This document shows positions 8,814 through 17,993 of a stretch of DNA of 64,000 nucleotides, in pieces. Source of the stretch: Urechidicola croceus. GTDB lineage: Bacteria > Bacteroidota > Bacteroidia > Flavobacteriales > Flavobacteriaceae. The stretch's first letter is position 1; each line of letters opens with the position of its first letter. The position numbers and the translations under genes are program-made. The stretch is from the NCBI GenBank assembly GCA_905181865.1, contig CAJIZG010000004.1, positions 248,001 to 312,000 of the forward strand, read 5' to 3'. The notes under the pieces are model-generated. The model made no database searches, had not been told where the DNA came from, and worked only from the letters and a program-made list of their open reading frames with translations.

Positions 8814-9266
8814 ATGAAAGTTGTAATTCAAAGAGTCTCTGAAGCTTCGGTGACTGTGAAAGGAAAAATAGTCAGTGATATTAAACAAGGATTGTTACTA
8901 CTTCTGGGTGTTGTGGAGGAAGATTCAAAAGAAGATATTGATTGGCTGTGTAAAAAAATTGTAAATCTTAGAATCTTTAATGACGAAAACGGTGTTATGA
9001 ATGACTCTGTTCTTCGCGTAAATGGAGAAGTGATTGTAGTAAGCCAATTTACACTACAAGCAAGCACTAAAAAAGGAAATAGGCCATCCTATATAAATGC
9101 GGCAAAACCTGAGGTAGCAATATCATTATATGAGCAATTTGTATTACAATTTGAGCGTGAATTGGGTACGCAAGTTGGTACCGGTATTTTTGGGGCTGAT
9201 ATGAAGGTATCATTGCTAAATGATGGTCCGGTTACAATTCTCATGGACTCAAAGAATAAGGTGTAG
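8814..9266 (+). CDS. dtd: D-aminoacyl-tRNA deacylase
   Basis: A 150-residue DTD family enzyme that hydrolyses D-amino acids (and glycine) from mischarged tRNAs. The two signature motifs are present: SQFTLQAS in the middle and the Gly-cisPro motif in DGPVTILMDS at the C-terminus. MKVVIQRVSEASVTV is the standard N-terminus. The length equals that of the bacterial family. It is cytosolic and probably co-expressed with rsgA. Confidence 0.94.
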   Translation: MKVVIQRVSEASVTVKGKIVSDIKQGLLLLLGVVEEDSKEDIDWLCKKIVNLRIFNDENGVMNDSVLRVNGEVIVVSQFTLQASTKKGNRPSYINAAKPEVAISLYEQFVLQFERELGTQVGTGIFGADMKVSLLNDGPVTILMDSKNKV

Positions 9267-9414
9267 TCGTTGAAATCTAAATTTTTTTATGCAAAGTTAA
9301 ATGATAAATTTATCTATGTCGAGTTTGAAGTTAAAGAAAATTCACTTTATATATTTCTAGGACTATATAATTTATAACAATACATTTGTAGTATAATAAT
9401 TAAATAAGCTAAAG

Positions 9415-10056
9415 ATGAAAAAACTAATTTTAACCGTAGCCATAGGTTTTATGGCAATTGCATGTAAAGTTGATAGTAAAAACAAAGTAGAAACTTCAGA
9501 AGCAAAAGAGGTAGTTGCTACCTCAAAGTCAGAATCATTAAAGGTCGATATTGCGGCATCTTCTTTAAATTGGAAGGGTTACAAGCCAACTGGCGAGCAT
9601 TTTGGAACTATTGGTATTTCAGCAGGAACTCTAAGTTTAACAGAAGGAAAACTCGTTGGAGGTGCATTTACAATTAATATGAAGTCGATTGTTGATAAAG
9701 ACATGGAAGCAGATAATGAGTACAATGCCAAATTGGTTAAACATTTAAGTTCTGCAGATTTCTTTGAAGTTGATAAATTTCCAACGGCTAGTTTTGACAT
9801 CACCAATGTATCAGACAATGGAGGTAAATTAAGTGTGAGCGGTAACCTAACGGTAAAAGAAATATCAAAAAATATTACTTTTCCAGCAACGTTATCAAAT
9901 AATGGAACAACTACAATTTTAAAGAGTGATTCGTTTAAGGTTGATAGAACTGAATTTGGAATTCAATTTAAATCCACAAAATTAGTAGATGTCATCAAAG
10001 AGAAATCTATAGATGATTTATTTGAAATATCGTTTGAAGTAAAAGCAGCAAAATAA
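9415..10056 (+). CDS. YceI family lipoprotein
   Basis: A 213-residue lipoprotein: signal peptide MKKLILTVAIGFMAIAC with the lipobox Cys at residue 17, a short acidic linker, then a YceI lipocalin-like barrel. Family landmarks include LNWKGYKPTGEHFGTIGI, GGAFTINMKSIVDKDME and FPTASFDITNVS. YceI proteins bind isoprenoid-type lipids in a hydrophobic channel. The physiological role in Flavobacteria is not established. A terminator follows, and a degenerate paralogue lies directly downstream, which points to an old tandem duplication. Confidence 0.88.
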   Translation: MKKLILTVAIGFMAIACKVDSKNKVETSEAKEVVATSKSESLKVDIAASSLNWKGYKPTGEHFGTIGISAGTLSLTEGKLVGGAFTINMKSIVDKDMEADNEYNAKLVKHLSSADFFEVDKFPTASFDITNVSDNGGKLSVSGNLTVKEISKNITFPATLSNNGTTTILKSDSFKVDRTEFGIQFKSTKLVDVIKEKSIDDLFEISFEVKAAK

Positions 10057-10078
10057 AATAACAAATTTTTATTTTATC

Positions 10079-10113
10079 AAGGTCTGTACTATTAATTGCA
10101 GATCTTTTTTTCT
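10079..10113 (+). terminator. Rho-independent terminator
   Basis: Arms AAGGTCTGTA (10079-10088) and TGCAGATCTT (10097-10106) pair with G-T wobbles, and a T run follows. It closes the YceI gene. Confidence 0.7.
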
Positions 10114-10177
10114 TTCTCCCAAATTAATAGGGAATTGATTATATGAATAGAATAATGTTGTAACTTGGAAAAATAAA

Positions 10178-10579
10178 CTGAAAAATCTGAGAAATATAAT
10201 AGTAGTACTGGCAATTTTTTTTACGGTAGTTTCTTGTAAAAAAGAAAGTAAGAATAAGGTAGAAGTTCTAAAAACTAAAGAGGTTCCTCAAGTGAATGAA
10301 AGGGAAACTATTTTAATAGATACCCAAAATTCAAAAGTGAGTTGGGAAGGGTTTAAGCCAAGTGGAGAACATAACGGTCTTATTAGTATCGCTCAAGGTA
10401 CAATTAGTTTAGAGAAAGGGAATCTGGTTGGAGGAAACTTCAAATTTGATGTGAATTCAATTACAGATTTAGACATGCCGGCGGATGATGAATACAATAA
10501 GAAATTTTTTGATAACTTAAAAGATAAATTTATTAATGATGAATTTGAGTTGTCTTTTGAATTAAACACTATTCAATAA
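10178..10579 (+). pseudogene. Degenerate YceI lipoprotein paralogue, internally deleted and without a normal start
   Basis: The frame encodes a lipoprotein signal (LKNLRNIIVVLAIFFTVVSC), then SKVSWEGFKPSGEHNGLISI and GGNFKFDVNSITDLDMPADDEYN, parallel to the intact YceI gene upstream. After EYN the chain jumps to LKDKFINDEFELSFEL, which corresponds to the last ~20 residues of the paralogue, so about 75 residues of the barrel are missing in frame. No ATG precedes the signal peptide. The frame is open from 10151, and CTG at 10178 stands where the start would be expected (a GTG at 10292 would give only 95 residues and no signal). A folded YceI barrel is not possible from this remainder. It is followed by its own terminator. 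Confidence 0.75.
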
Positions 10580-10607
10580 TTTGAGACTAGAAAGTATTGA
10601 TTATATG

Positions 10608-10641
10608 AAAGTCCGTAGCGAATCGTTATGGACTTTTTTTT
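10608..10641 (+). terminator. Rho-independent terminator
   Basis: Arms AAAGTCCGTAGCGA (10608-10621) and TCGTTATGGACTTT (10623-10636) form a 14-bp stem with two G-T pairs, then a T run. It closes the YceI remnant and overlaps the frame upstream of nhaC, which argues for the nhaC start at 10691 and not at 10628. Confidence 0.82.
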
Positions 10642-10690
10642 AATTCTTGAAAAAGATGTATTTTGGAAGTTTAAAATCGAAGATGTAACA

Positions 10691-12175
10691 ATGTCAAAAT
10701 CGAATAACCTCAAGAAGATTAAGATTCAAGATCAAAAGATCATACGAAATCGGGAATTGAACATTTTCGAAGCAATGATTCCAGTGATTGTGTTAGTTGG
10801 CATGCTAGGCTTTAATGTCTTTGTTTTTGGAGATGAGGCCTTAGAAGGAAGCAATCAATTTGTATTGCTTTTAGGAGGAGCAGTTGCTGCCATTGTTGGG
10901 TTTGCAAATAAAGTTCCCTATAAAGTGATGATTGAAGAAGTTGCTGAGAATATAAAATCTACGGCAAATGCTATTCTCATATTGTTAATGGTTGGAGCTT
11001 TGGCGGGAACATGGCTTATAAGTGGTATTATTCCTTCTATGATTTATTATGGCCTACAAATTTTAAACCCGACCATCTTTTTAGCAGCTTGCCTTATTAT
11101 TTGTGCTATTATTTCTATTGCAACCGGTAGTTCTTGGACAACAACCGCTACTATTGGGATTGCCCTTATTGGAATCGGAGAGGCTTTAGGTATTTCTTTG
11201 GGAATGACAGCTGGTGCTATATTGTCCGGAGCTTATTTTGGAGATAAAATGTCACCAATGTCTGATACAACAAACTTGGCACCGGTGATGGCAGGGGGAG
11301 AATTATTTTCTCATATTCGGTATATGGTGATTACCACAGTCCCTACCATTATAGTAACACTACTATTTTTTGTAATTATTGGATTTACGCTAGATTTAAC
11401 GGGGTCAGCAGATACAAGTGCGATGATGTTGGATATTAAAAAGGTATTTAATGTTAATTTATGGGTGTTCTTAGTTCCTATTGTGGTTATTTTTTTAATA
11501 ACGAAAAAGGCACCTCCATTAATCGCATTATTAGTGGGGACTTTACTAGGTGGATTATTCGCTTTAATTTTTCAGCCACATGTAGTTGCGCAAATTGCAG
11601 GAGTAGAAGAATTAACATTTAAAGCGGCCTATAAAGGAATTATGGATGCCATAACTATTGAAGTATCAGTTTCAACGGAGAATGATGCTTTAGTAGATTT
11701 GTTTACAGCAGGAGGAATGAGTAAAATGTTAGGAACCATTTGGCTGATTTTATGTGCCATGGTATTTGGAGGAATAATGGATGCAATAGGCGCTTTAGCT
11801 AGGATTAGTAGTTTTATGTTGAATTTATTTGATTCAGTATTTGGTTTATTTGCAAGTACCGTGTTTACGTGTATAGGTTTGAATTTTACGGCTTCAGATC
11901 AGTACTTGTCTATTGTAGTTCCAGGAAAGATGTATGCAAAAGCATTCAAAGATAAAGGATTAGCGCCAGAAAACTTAAGTAGAACTCTAGAGGATGCAGG
12001 AACAGTTACCTCTGTACTAATACCATGGAATACCTGTGGTGCCTATCAATCAAGTGTACTCGGCGTGCCTGTTGTTGATTACGCTTTTTTTGCCATGTTT
12101 AATTGGTTAAGCCCATTTATGACTTTATTATTTGCAGCATTTAATATTAAAATAAAACAATTAAGTAAAGTGTAG
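10691..12175 (+). CDS. nhaC: Na+/H+ antiporter NhaC family
   Basis: A 494-residue inner-membrane protein with about twelve hydrophobic segments. Family-typical stretches include ATGSSWTTTATIGIALIGIGEAL, GAILSGAYFGDKMSPMSDTTNLAP and the late VLIPWNTCGAYQSSVLGVP. NhaC proteins exchange external H+ for internal Na+, useful for a marine cell. The ATG at 10691 (MSKSNNLKK) is preferred because the frame upstream runs through a terminator stem. No partner genes are adjacent, and cspA follows after a 130-bp gap with its own promoter. Confidence 0.88.
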   Translation: MSKSNNLKKIKIQDQKIIRNRELNIFEAMIPVIVLVGMLGFNVFVFGDEALEGSNQFVLLLGGAVAAIVGFANKVPYKVMIEEVAENIKSTANAILILLMVGALAGTWLISGIIPSMIYYGLQILNPTIFLAACLIICAIISIATGSSWTTTATIGIALIGIGEALGISLGMTAGAILSGAYFGDKMSPMSDTTNLAPVMAGGELFSHIRYMVITTVPTIIVTLLFFVIIGFTLDLTGSADTSAMMLDIKKVFNVNLWVFLVPIVVIFLITKKAPPLIALLVGTLLGGLFALIFQPHVVAQIAGVEELTFKAAYKGIMDAITIEVSVSTENDALVDLFTAGGMSKMLGTIWLILCAMVFGGIMDAIGALARISSFMLNLFDSVFGLFASTVFTCIGLNFTASDQYLSIVVPGKMYAKAFKDKGLAPENLSRTLEDAGTVTSVLIPWNTCGAYQSSVLGVPVVDYAFFAMFNWLSPFMTLLFAAFNIKIKQLSKV

Positions 12176-12274
12176 TATAGCGAAGGAATCGAATTTTAGA
12201 CAGTTTTATTTTAACTACTTAATATAGAATGATTAATAATTAAAAAAAAGTTATAATAGTGAAAGATATATTAC

Positions 12275-12282
12275 TACATTTG
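12275..12282 (+). promoter_or_regulatory. Predicted -7 element of cspA
   Basis: TACATTTG (TAnnTTTG) lies 23 bp upstream of the cspA ATG. No clear -33 TTTG is seen at the expected distance, so this is a partial match. Confidence 0.4.
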
Positions 12283-12305
12283 CAACTTAATTAAAAATAT
12301 AAGTA

Positions 12306-12497
12306 ATGAGTAACGGAACAGTAAAATTTTTCAACGACACTAAAGGTTTTGGATTTATTACTCCAGATGATGGAGGAAAGGATGCATTTGTACATATCAG
12401 CGGTTTAGTTGATGAGATCAGCGAAGGAGACAAAGTAAGTTTTGATCTTAAAGAAGGCCCTAAAGGAACGAACGCGGTAAATGTTAAAGTACTATAA
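12306..12497 (+). CDS. cspA: Cold-shock domain protein
   Basis: A 63-residue single cold-shock domain. RNP1 is visible as KGFGFI and RNP2 as DAFVHI. It begins [17 protein letters not shown], the standard CspA start, and ends NVKVL. Proteins of this type bind single-stranded RNA/DNA and melt mRNA structures. The name does not imply cold induction here. The gene is monocistronic, between a predicted promoter and a strong hairpin terminator shared with the convergent oxidoreductase gene. Confidence 0.93.
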   Translation: MSNGTVKFFNDTKGFGFITPDDGGKDAFVHISGLVDEISEGDKVSFDLKEGPKGTNAVNVKVL

Positions 12498-12521
12498 GTA
12501 TTTATACAATGTGAAAAAGTT

Positions 12522-12551
12522 AAAAGCCTATCAGAAATGATAGGCTTTTTT
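12522..12551. terminator. Bidirectional terminator between cspA and the FAD oxidoreductase
   Basis: Perfect 12-bp stem AAAAGCCTATCA (12522-12533) / TGATAGGCTTTT (12538-12549) with a GAAA tetraloop. T runs on both strands let it serve both convergent genes. Confidence 0.88.
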
Positions 12552-12557
12552 GTTGAT

Positions 12558-14117
12558 TTATTTTTTAAGGGAATAACTAATCTGCTCTGCACATTTTTCT
12601 CCATCAATTGCGGCAGAAATGATGCCGCCTGCATAACCAGCGCCTTCACCGCATGGATATAGGCCTTTTATTTGTGGGTGTTCTAATGTTTTAAAGTCTC
12701 TTGGAATTCTAACTGGAGACGAAGTTCTAGATTCAGGAGCGTGTACGACGGCTTCATTGGTTAAATAACCCGGCATCAATTTTCCGAATTGTTTAAAACC
12801 TTCTTGCAAAGTATTGTGAATAAATGAAGGAAGCATTGCTTCTAATTCTGTAGAAGTTGTCCCCGGCATATACGAAGTTTGCGGAATATTTTTAGATAAT
12901 ATTCCTCGAGTGAAATCAACTAAACGTTGGGCAGGAACTTTTTGAGATTCTCCACCCAATCGCCATGCTTGTTGTTCTATTTGCTTTTGGAATTCCATTC
13001 CTGCTAAAGGACCTTTCTCTTTGAATGGCATAAAGTCTTCTAATTTTAATTCAACAACAATTCCTGAATTTGATGTTGGTTGATCTCTTTTTGATGGAGA
13101 CCATCCATTTGTTACAACTTCACCTGGACTTGTAGCACACGGGGCAATTACGCCACCAGGACACATACAAAAAGAGTACACCCCTCTTTGTTTTACTTGT
13201 TTTACTATACTATAAGGAGCAGGAGGTAAGAAATCACCTCTGGTATCACAATGGTATTGAATTTGATCGATTAACTGCTGAGAATGCTCTACTCTTACTC
13301 CCAAAGCAAAAGGTTTAGCTTCAATAAGAATTCCTTTTTTGTAAAGAAGTTCAAAAATATCTCGAGCGGAATGACCAGTAGCAAGAATAATTTTTTGTGC
13401 TTTTATTTGATCTCCTTGTAGTGTAACAATACCGGTAACTTTATTATTGTGAAGTGTAATATCAGTGACACGTTTGTTAAACAAAACTTGACCACCATAT
13501 TGACGAATCGTTTCTCTAATGTTTTGTATAATCTTAGGAAGTTTGTTTGTCCCAATATGCGGATGCGCATCAATACCAATGTCTTTTGTAGCGCCATGTG
13601 AAATGAGTAAATTTAAAATTTTATTGACATCACCTCTTTTTTTCGATCGGGTATATAATTTTCCATCAGAATAAGTTCCGGCACCACCTTCTCCAAAACA
13701 ATAATTAGAATCCTCATCGACTGTATGAAATTTGGTAATAGCAGCTAGGTCACGGCGTCTCTCTTTTACGTCTTTTCCACGTTCTATAACAATAGGTTTT
13801 AATCCTTTTTCTATCAATTTAAGTGCAGCGAAAAGTCCTGCAGGTCCCGCCCCAATGACGATTACTCCTTCTGCATTGCTAACATCACTATAGTTTGGAA
13901 GGTTTATTGGTGATTCTTTGAAATCTTCGTTTAAAAAAACGTTTACCTTTAAATTGATCTTGATATTTTTTTGACGTGCATCAATGGATCGTTTAAGGAT
14001 AGATACATGTGTGATATCATGATTGTTTAATCCTATACTTTTGGCAATAAATAATTTTAGTTGATTTTGGTCTTGAGCGATTTTAGGAGCTACTTGAATT
14101 TGGAATTCTTGCTGCAT
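12558..14117 (-). CDS. FAD-dependent dehydrogenase/oxidoreductase (COG2509 type)
   Basis: A 519-residue flavoprotein. An N-terminal ~85-residue extension precedes the FAD-binding Rossmann motif VIVIGAGPAGLFAALKLIEKG, then ERGKDVKERRRD. The middle has YCFGEGGAGTYSDGKLYTRSKKRG and the end has YPCGEGAGYAGGIISAA, where the flavin ribityl is usually held. These motifs mark the uncharacterised FAD-dependent dehydrogenase family found widely in Bacteroidota and Firmicutes. The substrate is unknown. No signal peptide is seen. It lies 9 bp downstream of the putative porin gene, so the two are probably one unit. Confidence 0.82.
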   Translation of the reverse strand: MQQEFQIQVAPKIAQDQNQLKLFIAKSIGLNNHDITHVSILKRSIDARQKNIKINLKVNVFLNEDFKESPINLPNYSDVSNAEGVIVIGAGPAGLFAALKLIEKGLKPIVIERGKDVKERRRDLAAITKFHTVDEDSNYCFGEGGAGTYSDGKLYTRSKKRGDVNKILNLLISHGATKDIGIDAHPHIGTNKLPKIIQNIRETIRQYGGQVLFNKRVTDITLHNNKVTGIVTLQGDQIKAQKIILATGHSARDIFELLYKKGILIEAKPFALGVRVEHSQQLIDQIQYHCDTRGDFLPPAPYSIVKQVKQRGVYSFCMCPGGVIAPCATSPGEVVTNGWSPSKRDQPTSNSGIVVELKLEDFMPFKEKGPLAGMEFQKQIEQQAWRLGGESQKVPAQRLVDFTRGILSKNIPQTSYMPGTTSTELEAMLPSFIHNTLQEGFKQFGKLMPGYLTNEAVVHAPESRTSSPVRIPRDFKTLEHPQIKGLYPCGEGAGYAGGIISAAIDGEKCAEQISYSLKK

Positions 14118-14126
14118 ATGATATTT

Positions 14127-16109
14127 TTAAAGAAAGAAATTCCAAACAAGACCAAATCTAATGATAAAATCTCGATATGGATTTAAAGGTGCGCTGTAAT
14201 ATTCTCTACCAGTGAAACTAGCAGTTATATTTTCAAATTTAAGATAGATTCGGGTTCGTTGTACTTGGGCATCAGCAAAAATATCAACTATTGGATATCC
14301 ACCAAATTGTGCATTGGTTTGTAATATGAATTCTGACAATATCGGATTGTATGCATTCATATTATAACGCGTAAAATATTTAAAAGTGGCCCCTACTTGT
14401 AAGTATAGAGGCTTGTTTTTAAACAAGTAACTTGAATAGTATAAAGAATTTCTAGTAACAAATTCTGGTACGCTCAAAAAAGAGTTTCCTTTGAGTACGC
14501 TTTGGTACATGAGCGTATTATCTAAAGTAAGTTTCCATACCGTAATAGCCTTGTTTACTTTTACTTTCAAATAGTCAACTACTTCAGTTGCTTGTTGTGG
14601 TTTTGAATACTCATCAAAATAAGAGAAATTATCTATTTGTGTAATATTTGCAGAGGCATTAAACCATTTATCTGAAATTAAATCGAACGACGCATTTCTA
14701 ATTTGTTCGTTTTTAAAAGTAGTAGGTTGCCAATTATAATTTAGATATCCGCTTTGAAAATGTAAGAAATTAAAGTCTGGAGATTTTGAAATAGTAGAAA
14801 TTCCGGCTCGAACTATAAAGATACTGTCTTTGTTAAATATAGCCGCTGCTTTAAGTGTATTCCCTTCCAAATCGCCAGATAATATTGAACTAACATCTAC
14901 TTCTAGATTAAAATTTTTAATTCTTGCGTACCATTCGGCTCCGGCTGATAGGGCAGTTCCTTTCATGGATTGATCAATAACTTGATCGTCTAAATAAACA
15001 ATACCGTCGAAATAATGATTGTACTTATAATAATTTCCTTTCGCTCTTAATTTACCTAAAACTATGGGTGAATTAACCTCAACATACACTTGATTGTCCA
15101 TAGTCTTTAATCCGGTATGGTCATAAATGTCAGATTGAAAAGCATCACCAATAGTGTCTATTTGTGTCATGGAAAAGCGATAGTGTTTTGACTTGTATGC
15201 ATATTTGTGTCCTATAGTTAAATTTGAAAGATTGGTCTTTGTAGTGTCTTTTTCTTCTAACACTTTATAGTTGTGTTCCAAATAATACCGTTTTGATTCA
15301 AGTGTATTTTGAGCATCGGTTAAATTGACATCCAACCTTCCTCTGTCTATATATTCAGGGTCTCCAATTTGAAAATTTTCATTAGACAATTTAGTAAGAC
15401 CACCACTCTCTTCATTCATGAATTTGTGACTAGCCATATGCCCTCTTGCATAGTAGCGGTTATTTTCTGAGCGGTAATTAAAAGTAGTTCTAAAATTTCC
15501 ATTGCTCGCGAGGGTTCTTCTATATTTCCCCAATGATCGAAGTCCCTTATAAGCAACAGAAAAATTTAGTTGAGGTGAAACATTCATGGTAAGCAAAGCA
15601 TCTAAGACTTGACCCTGTTCGAGACCAGTTCTGTACATTATTTCTGTAGTGGGTGTAGGTACTCTGTAGTAGGTAATATCTTCAATTTCTTTATAATTTA
15701 GATATTTAGCACTCATTCCCATTTCAGGTAAATTGGAGGTTTTATTGAAGTCATACCCCAAATTATTGGCAGTTTGTCCTTGATTGTGAAACGGCATCAA
15801 TTCAAAATCGTCTTTACGCATGAAATTAAAGGTATAGTGCTTTTTAATTGTTAGGGTGGTATCAATATAGGTTGTATCATACTTGTGAGAAATAACTTTA
15901 TAATCTGTCCAATGTGTATCGCCTTCTATTTCTACAGTAATGGACCTACTATTTAATTTTTGTATAGAATCTTGATATGCTTCTGGGCTAAGATTACCAA
16001 AGTAATTTGAAGGTAAAGTCGCATTTTCATAGGAAGAACCATTATTCACTTGAGAAAATAATTTACTACCAGAAATAAAGAGCAATACAATTATAAATAT
16101 GTTTCTCAT
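14127..16109 (-). CDS. Putative porin (outer-membrane beta-barrel)
   Basis: A 660-residue protein with a Sec signal peptide (MRNIFIIVLLFISGSKLFSQ). It is rich in alternating aromatic/polar strands (LRAKGNYYKYNHYFDGIVYLDD, for example) and ends in a Phe/Leu-terminated strand (FIIRFGLVWNFFL), as expected for an outer-membrane barrel. It resembles the Bacteroidota putative-porin family (Porin_10). The cargo is unknown. It is divergent from rnhB. The 100-bp gap contains the interrupted inverted repeat ATGGGCAC/GTGTCCCAT near 16153. Confidence 0.72.
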   Translation of the reverse strand: MRNIFIIVLLFISGSKLFSQVNNGSSYENATLPSNYFGNLSPEAYQDSIQKLNSRSITVEIEGDTHWTDYKVISHKYDTTYIDTTLTIKKHYTFNFMRKDDFELMPFHNQGQTANNLGYDFNKTSNLPEMGMSAKYLNYKEIEDITYYRVPTPTTEIMYRTGLEQGQVLDALLTMNVSPQLNFSVAYKGLRSLGKYRRTLASNGNFRTTFNYRSENNRYYARGHMASHKFMNEESGGLTKLSNENFQIGDPEYIDRGRLDVNLTDAQNTLESKRYYLEHNYKVLEEKDTTKTNLSNLTIGHKYAYKSKHYRFSMTQIDTIGDAFQSDIYDHTGLKTMDNQVYVEVNSPIVLGKLRAKGNYYKYNHYFDGIVYLDDQVIDQSMKGTALSAGAEWYARIKNFNLEVDVSSILSGDLEGNTLKAAAIFNKDSIFIVRAGISTISKSPDFNFLHFQSGYLNYNWQPTTFKNEQIRNASFDLISDKWFNASANITQIDNFSYFDEYSKPQQATEVVDYLKVKVNKAITVWKLTLDNTLMYQSVLKGNSFLSVPEFVTRNSLYYSSYLFKNKPLYLQVGATFKYFTRYNMNAYNPILSEFILQTNAQFGGYPIVDIFADAQVQRTRIYLKFENITASFTGREYYSAPLNPYRDFIIRFGLVWNFFL

Positions 16110-16209
16110 AATTTTATTTAATCAGGCAAAGGTAAAGTTTTTAAACGAAAATAATGGGCACAAAGTGTCCCATAAAAAAACGTAAATTTAGCCTTTAAAA
16201 TCAGAGGAA

Positions 16210-16809
16210 ATGCTTGCGTTAAAATATCAAGAAAAATTGTTAGAAGTAGGTACAGACGAAGCCGGAAGAGGATGCTTATCTGGACCAGTATTCGCTGCAG
16301 CCGTTATTTTGCCAAATATTTTTTTTCACCCTTTATTGAATGATTCCAAGCAGTTGTCTGAAAAACAACGTCAAATATTGCGACCTTATATAGAGGAACA
16401 TGCAATAGCATATGCTGTTTCTTATGTGTTTCAAGAAAAAATTGACGAGATTAATATTTTACAAGCTTCTATTTTGGCGATGCATCAATCGATTGATCAA
16501 TTAGAGACTGTTCCAGAATTTATCATCGTTGATGGAAATAAATTCAATCCTTATAAGGATATTCTGCATAAAACTATTGTAAAAGGTGATGCCAAATTTA
16601 TGAGTATAGCAGCAGCATCTGTATTAGCAAAAACGTACAGAGATGAATATATGATAAAAATTAATGATAATTTTCCTGAGTATAACTGGAAGAAGAATAA
16701 AGGGTACCCAACGAAAGAGCATCGAAATGCAATCCGAGAATTTGGGATTACAAAGCATCATAGAAAATCATTTCGTTTGTTGCCAGAACAGTTGAAGTTA
16801 GATATATAA
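16210..16809 (+). CDS. rnhB: Ribonuclease HII
   Basis: A 199-residue enzyme that cuts RNA in RNA-DNA hybrids and starts removal of misincorporated ribonucleotides. The DEDD active site is recognisable: [14 protein letters not shown] (Asp, Glu), IIVDGNKF (Asp) and [12 protein letters not shown] (last Asp). Length and order match bacterial RNase HII, and it is cytosolic. ndpA follows 33 bp later in the same direction, so two nucleoid/DNA maintenance genes may share a transcript. Confidence 0.94.
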   Translation: MLALKYQEKLLEVGTDEAGRGCLSGPVFAAAVILPNIFFHPLLNDSKQLSEKQRQILRPYIEEHAIAYAVSYVFQEKIDEINILQASILAMHQSIDQLETVPEFIIVDGNKFNPYKDILHKTIVKGDAKFMSIAAASVLAKTYRDEYMIKINDNFPEYNWKKNKGYPTKEHRNAIREFGITKHHRKSFRLLPEQLKLDI

Positions 16810-16842
16810 ATAACTACATTTGCTTCTCCAAAATTCTAAAAG

Positions 16843-17895
16843 ATGATTAAAAGAAGTAGAACAACCATTTCAAAATTTATTATTCATAAGGTAGGAAATA
16901 AGTTTAACAGTGCTACCAATGTGTTTTCTGAGTCAGCTCTAACGTTTGACCAAGAAAGTTATGATTTAATGCTCCCTTTTCTTTTAAAGCCATTTGGAAA
17001 TATTTCAGAAGGTTACCGTTTTAACCATCATGCCAATATTGATTTGAACGAAATTAATAATTATGCGGCAGAGGTATTTAAAGATGGAGATTCTTTTATT
17101 GAGGTGTCAAAAAACATTGTAAATCATTTATTTGAGCAATCAAATTCAGCACAAATAAAAACAGGTGATGTTATTATTGCTTTGTTCGAAGATGTTGAAT
17201 ATAATGAGATTATAACTAGTGCCTTGGGGATTTTTAAAATTGAAAATAAAATAGATTTTTTTCAAACATATTTAGAAGATAATAATTTTGATGTTTTTGT
17301 TCAGAAAGGCATTAGTACTAAGAAACTAGATAAAGGATGTTTGATTGTGAATTATTCTGATGATGAAGGAAAGGTTATTTTGAGTGTGGATAACAATAAT
17401 TACGATGCGCAATATTGGATTAAAAACTTCTTAAATATAAAGTTTGCAGATGACAGTAATCAGCATACACAAAATTATATAGAAATGTGTAAGGATTTTT
17501 CTGAAGAGGTTATTAAAGAGGATTTTGGCATACAAGAAAAGAGTAAGTTTTTGGCGCATACAGTAGACTTCTTTAAAGAAAATGAAAATATAAATATTCA
17601 TGATTTTAAAAAGGAGTTATTTGAAGAAGATGATTCTAAAAAAGAAATGTTTGAAGACTACAAAAAGCAGTACGAAACGTTGAATGATGTTTTAATTCGG
17701 AATGATTTTTCGGTGTCACCAATTGTTTTAAAGAAACAACGGTCTAAGATTAAAACAGAAATTAAGTTGGATACCAATATTCAAATTAAATTGGATGTTG
17801 ATGCTCCAGATGCCGCTTCGGAATATGTAGAAAAGGGATATGATGAGGAAAAGAAAATGCAGTTCTATAAAGTGTATTTTAACGAAGAAAGTTAG
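16843..17895 (+). CDS. Nucleoid-associated protein (NdpA/YejK family)
   Basis: A 350-residue member of the 37-kDa nucleoid-associated protein family. The N-terminal text ISKFIIHKVGNKFNSATNVFSES, the middle FLAHTVDFFKENENINIHDFKKELF, and a C-terminal part rich in Lys/Asp fit family members. These proteins co-purify with the nucleoid, but their biochemical role is unsettled. No enzyme motif or membrane segment is seen. It is probably co-transcribed with rnhB. Confidence 0.78.
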   Translation: MIKRSRTTISKFIIHKVGNKFNSATNVFSESALTFDQESYDLMLPFLLKPFGNISEGYRFNHHANIDLNEINNYAAEVFKDGDSFIEVSKNIVNHLFEQSNSAQIKTGDVIIALFEDVEYNEIITSALGIFKIENKIDFFQTYLEDNNFDVFVQKGISTKKLDKGCLIVNYSDDEGKVILSVDNNNYDAQYWIKNFLNIKFADDSNQHTQNYIEMCKDFSEEVIKEDFGIQEKSKFLAHTVDFFKENENINIHDFKKELFEEDDSKKEMFEDYKKQYETLNDVLIRNDFSVSPIVLKKQRSKIKTEIKLDTNIQIKLDVDAPDAASEYVEKGYDEEKKMQFYKVYFNEES

Positions 17896-17993
17896 ATTAT
17901 TAAATGAAAAAAGTTGTTTCGATGGAGTTGGTTGATGAGCGGAGTTCGAGTAAACGATGAAGCAATTGGTTGTTTTAGGGGTTTTAATCGTAG

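Noticed and set aside
10628-10690. Upstream ATG for nhaC at 10628
   Set aside because: It lies inside a 14-bp terminator stem and adds a non-family lead. ATG 10691 gives the normal N-terminus.
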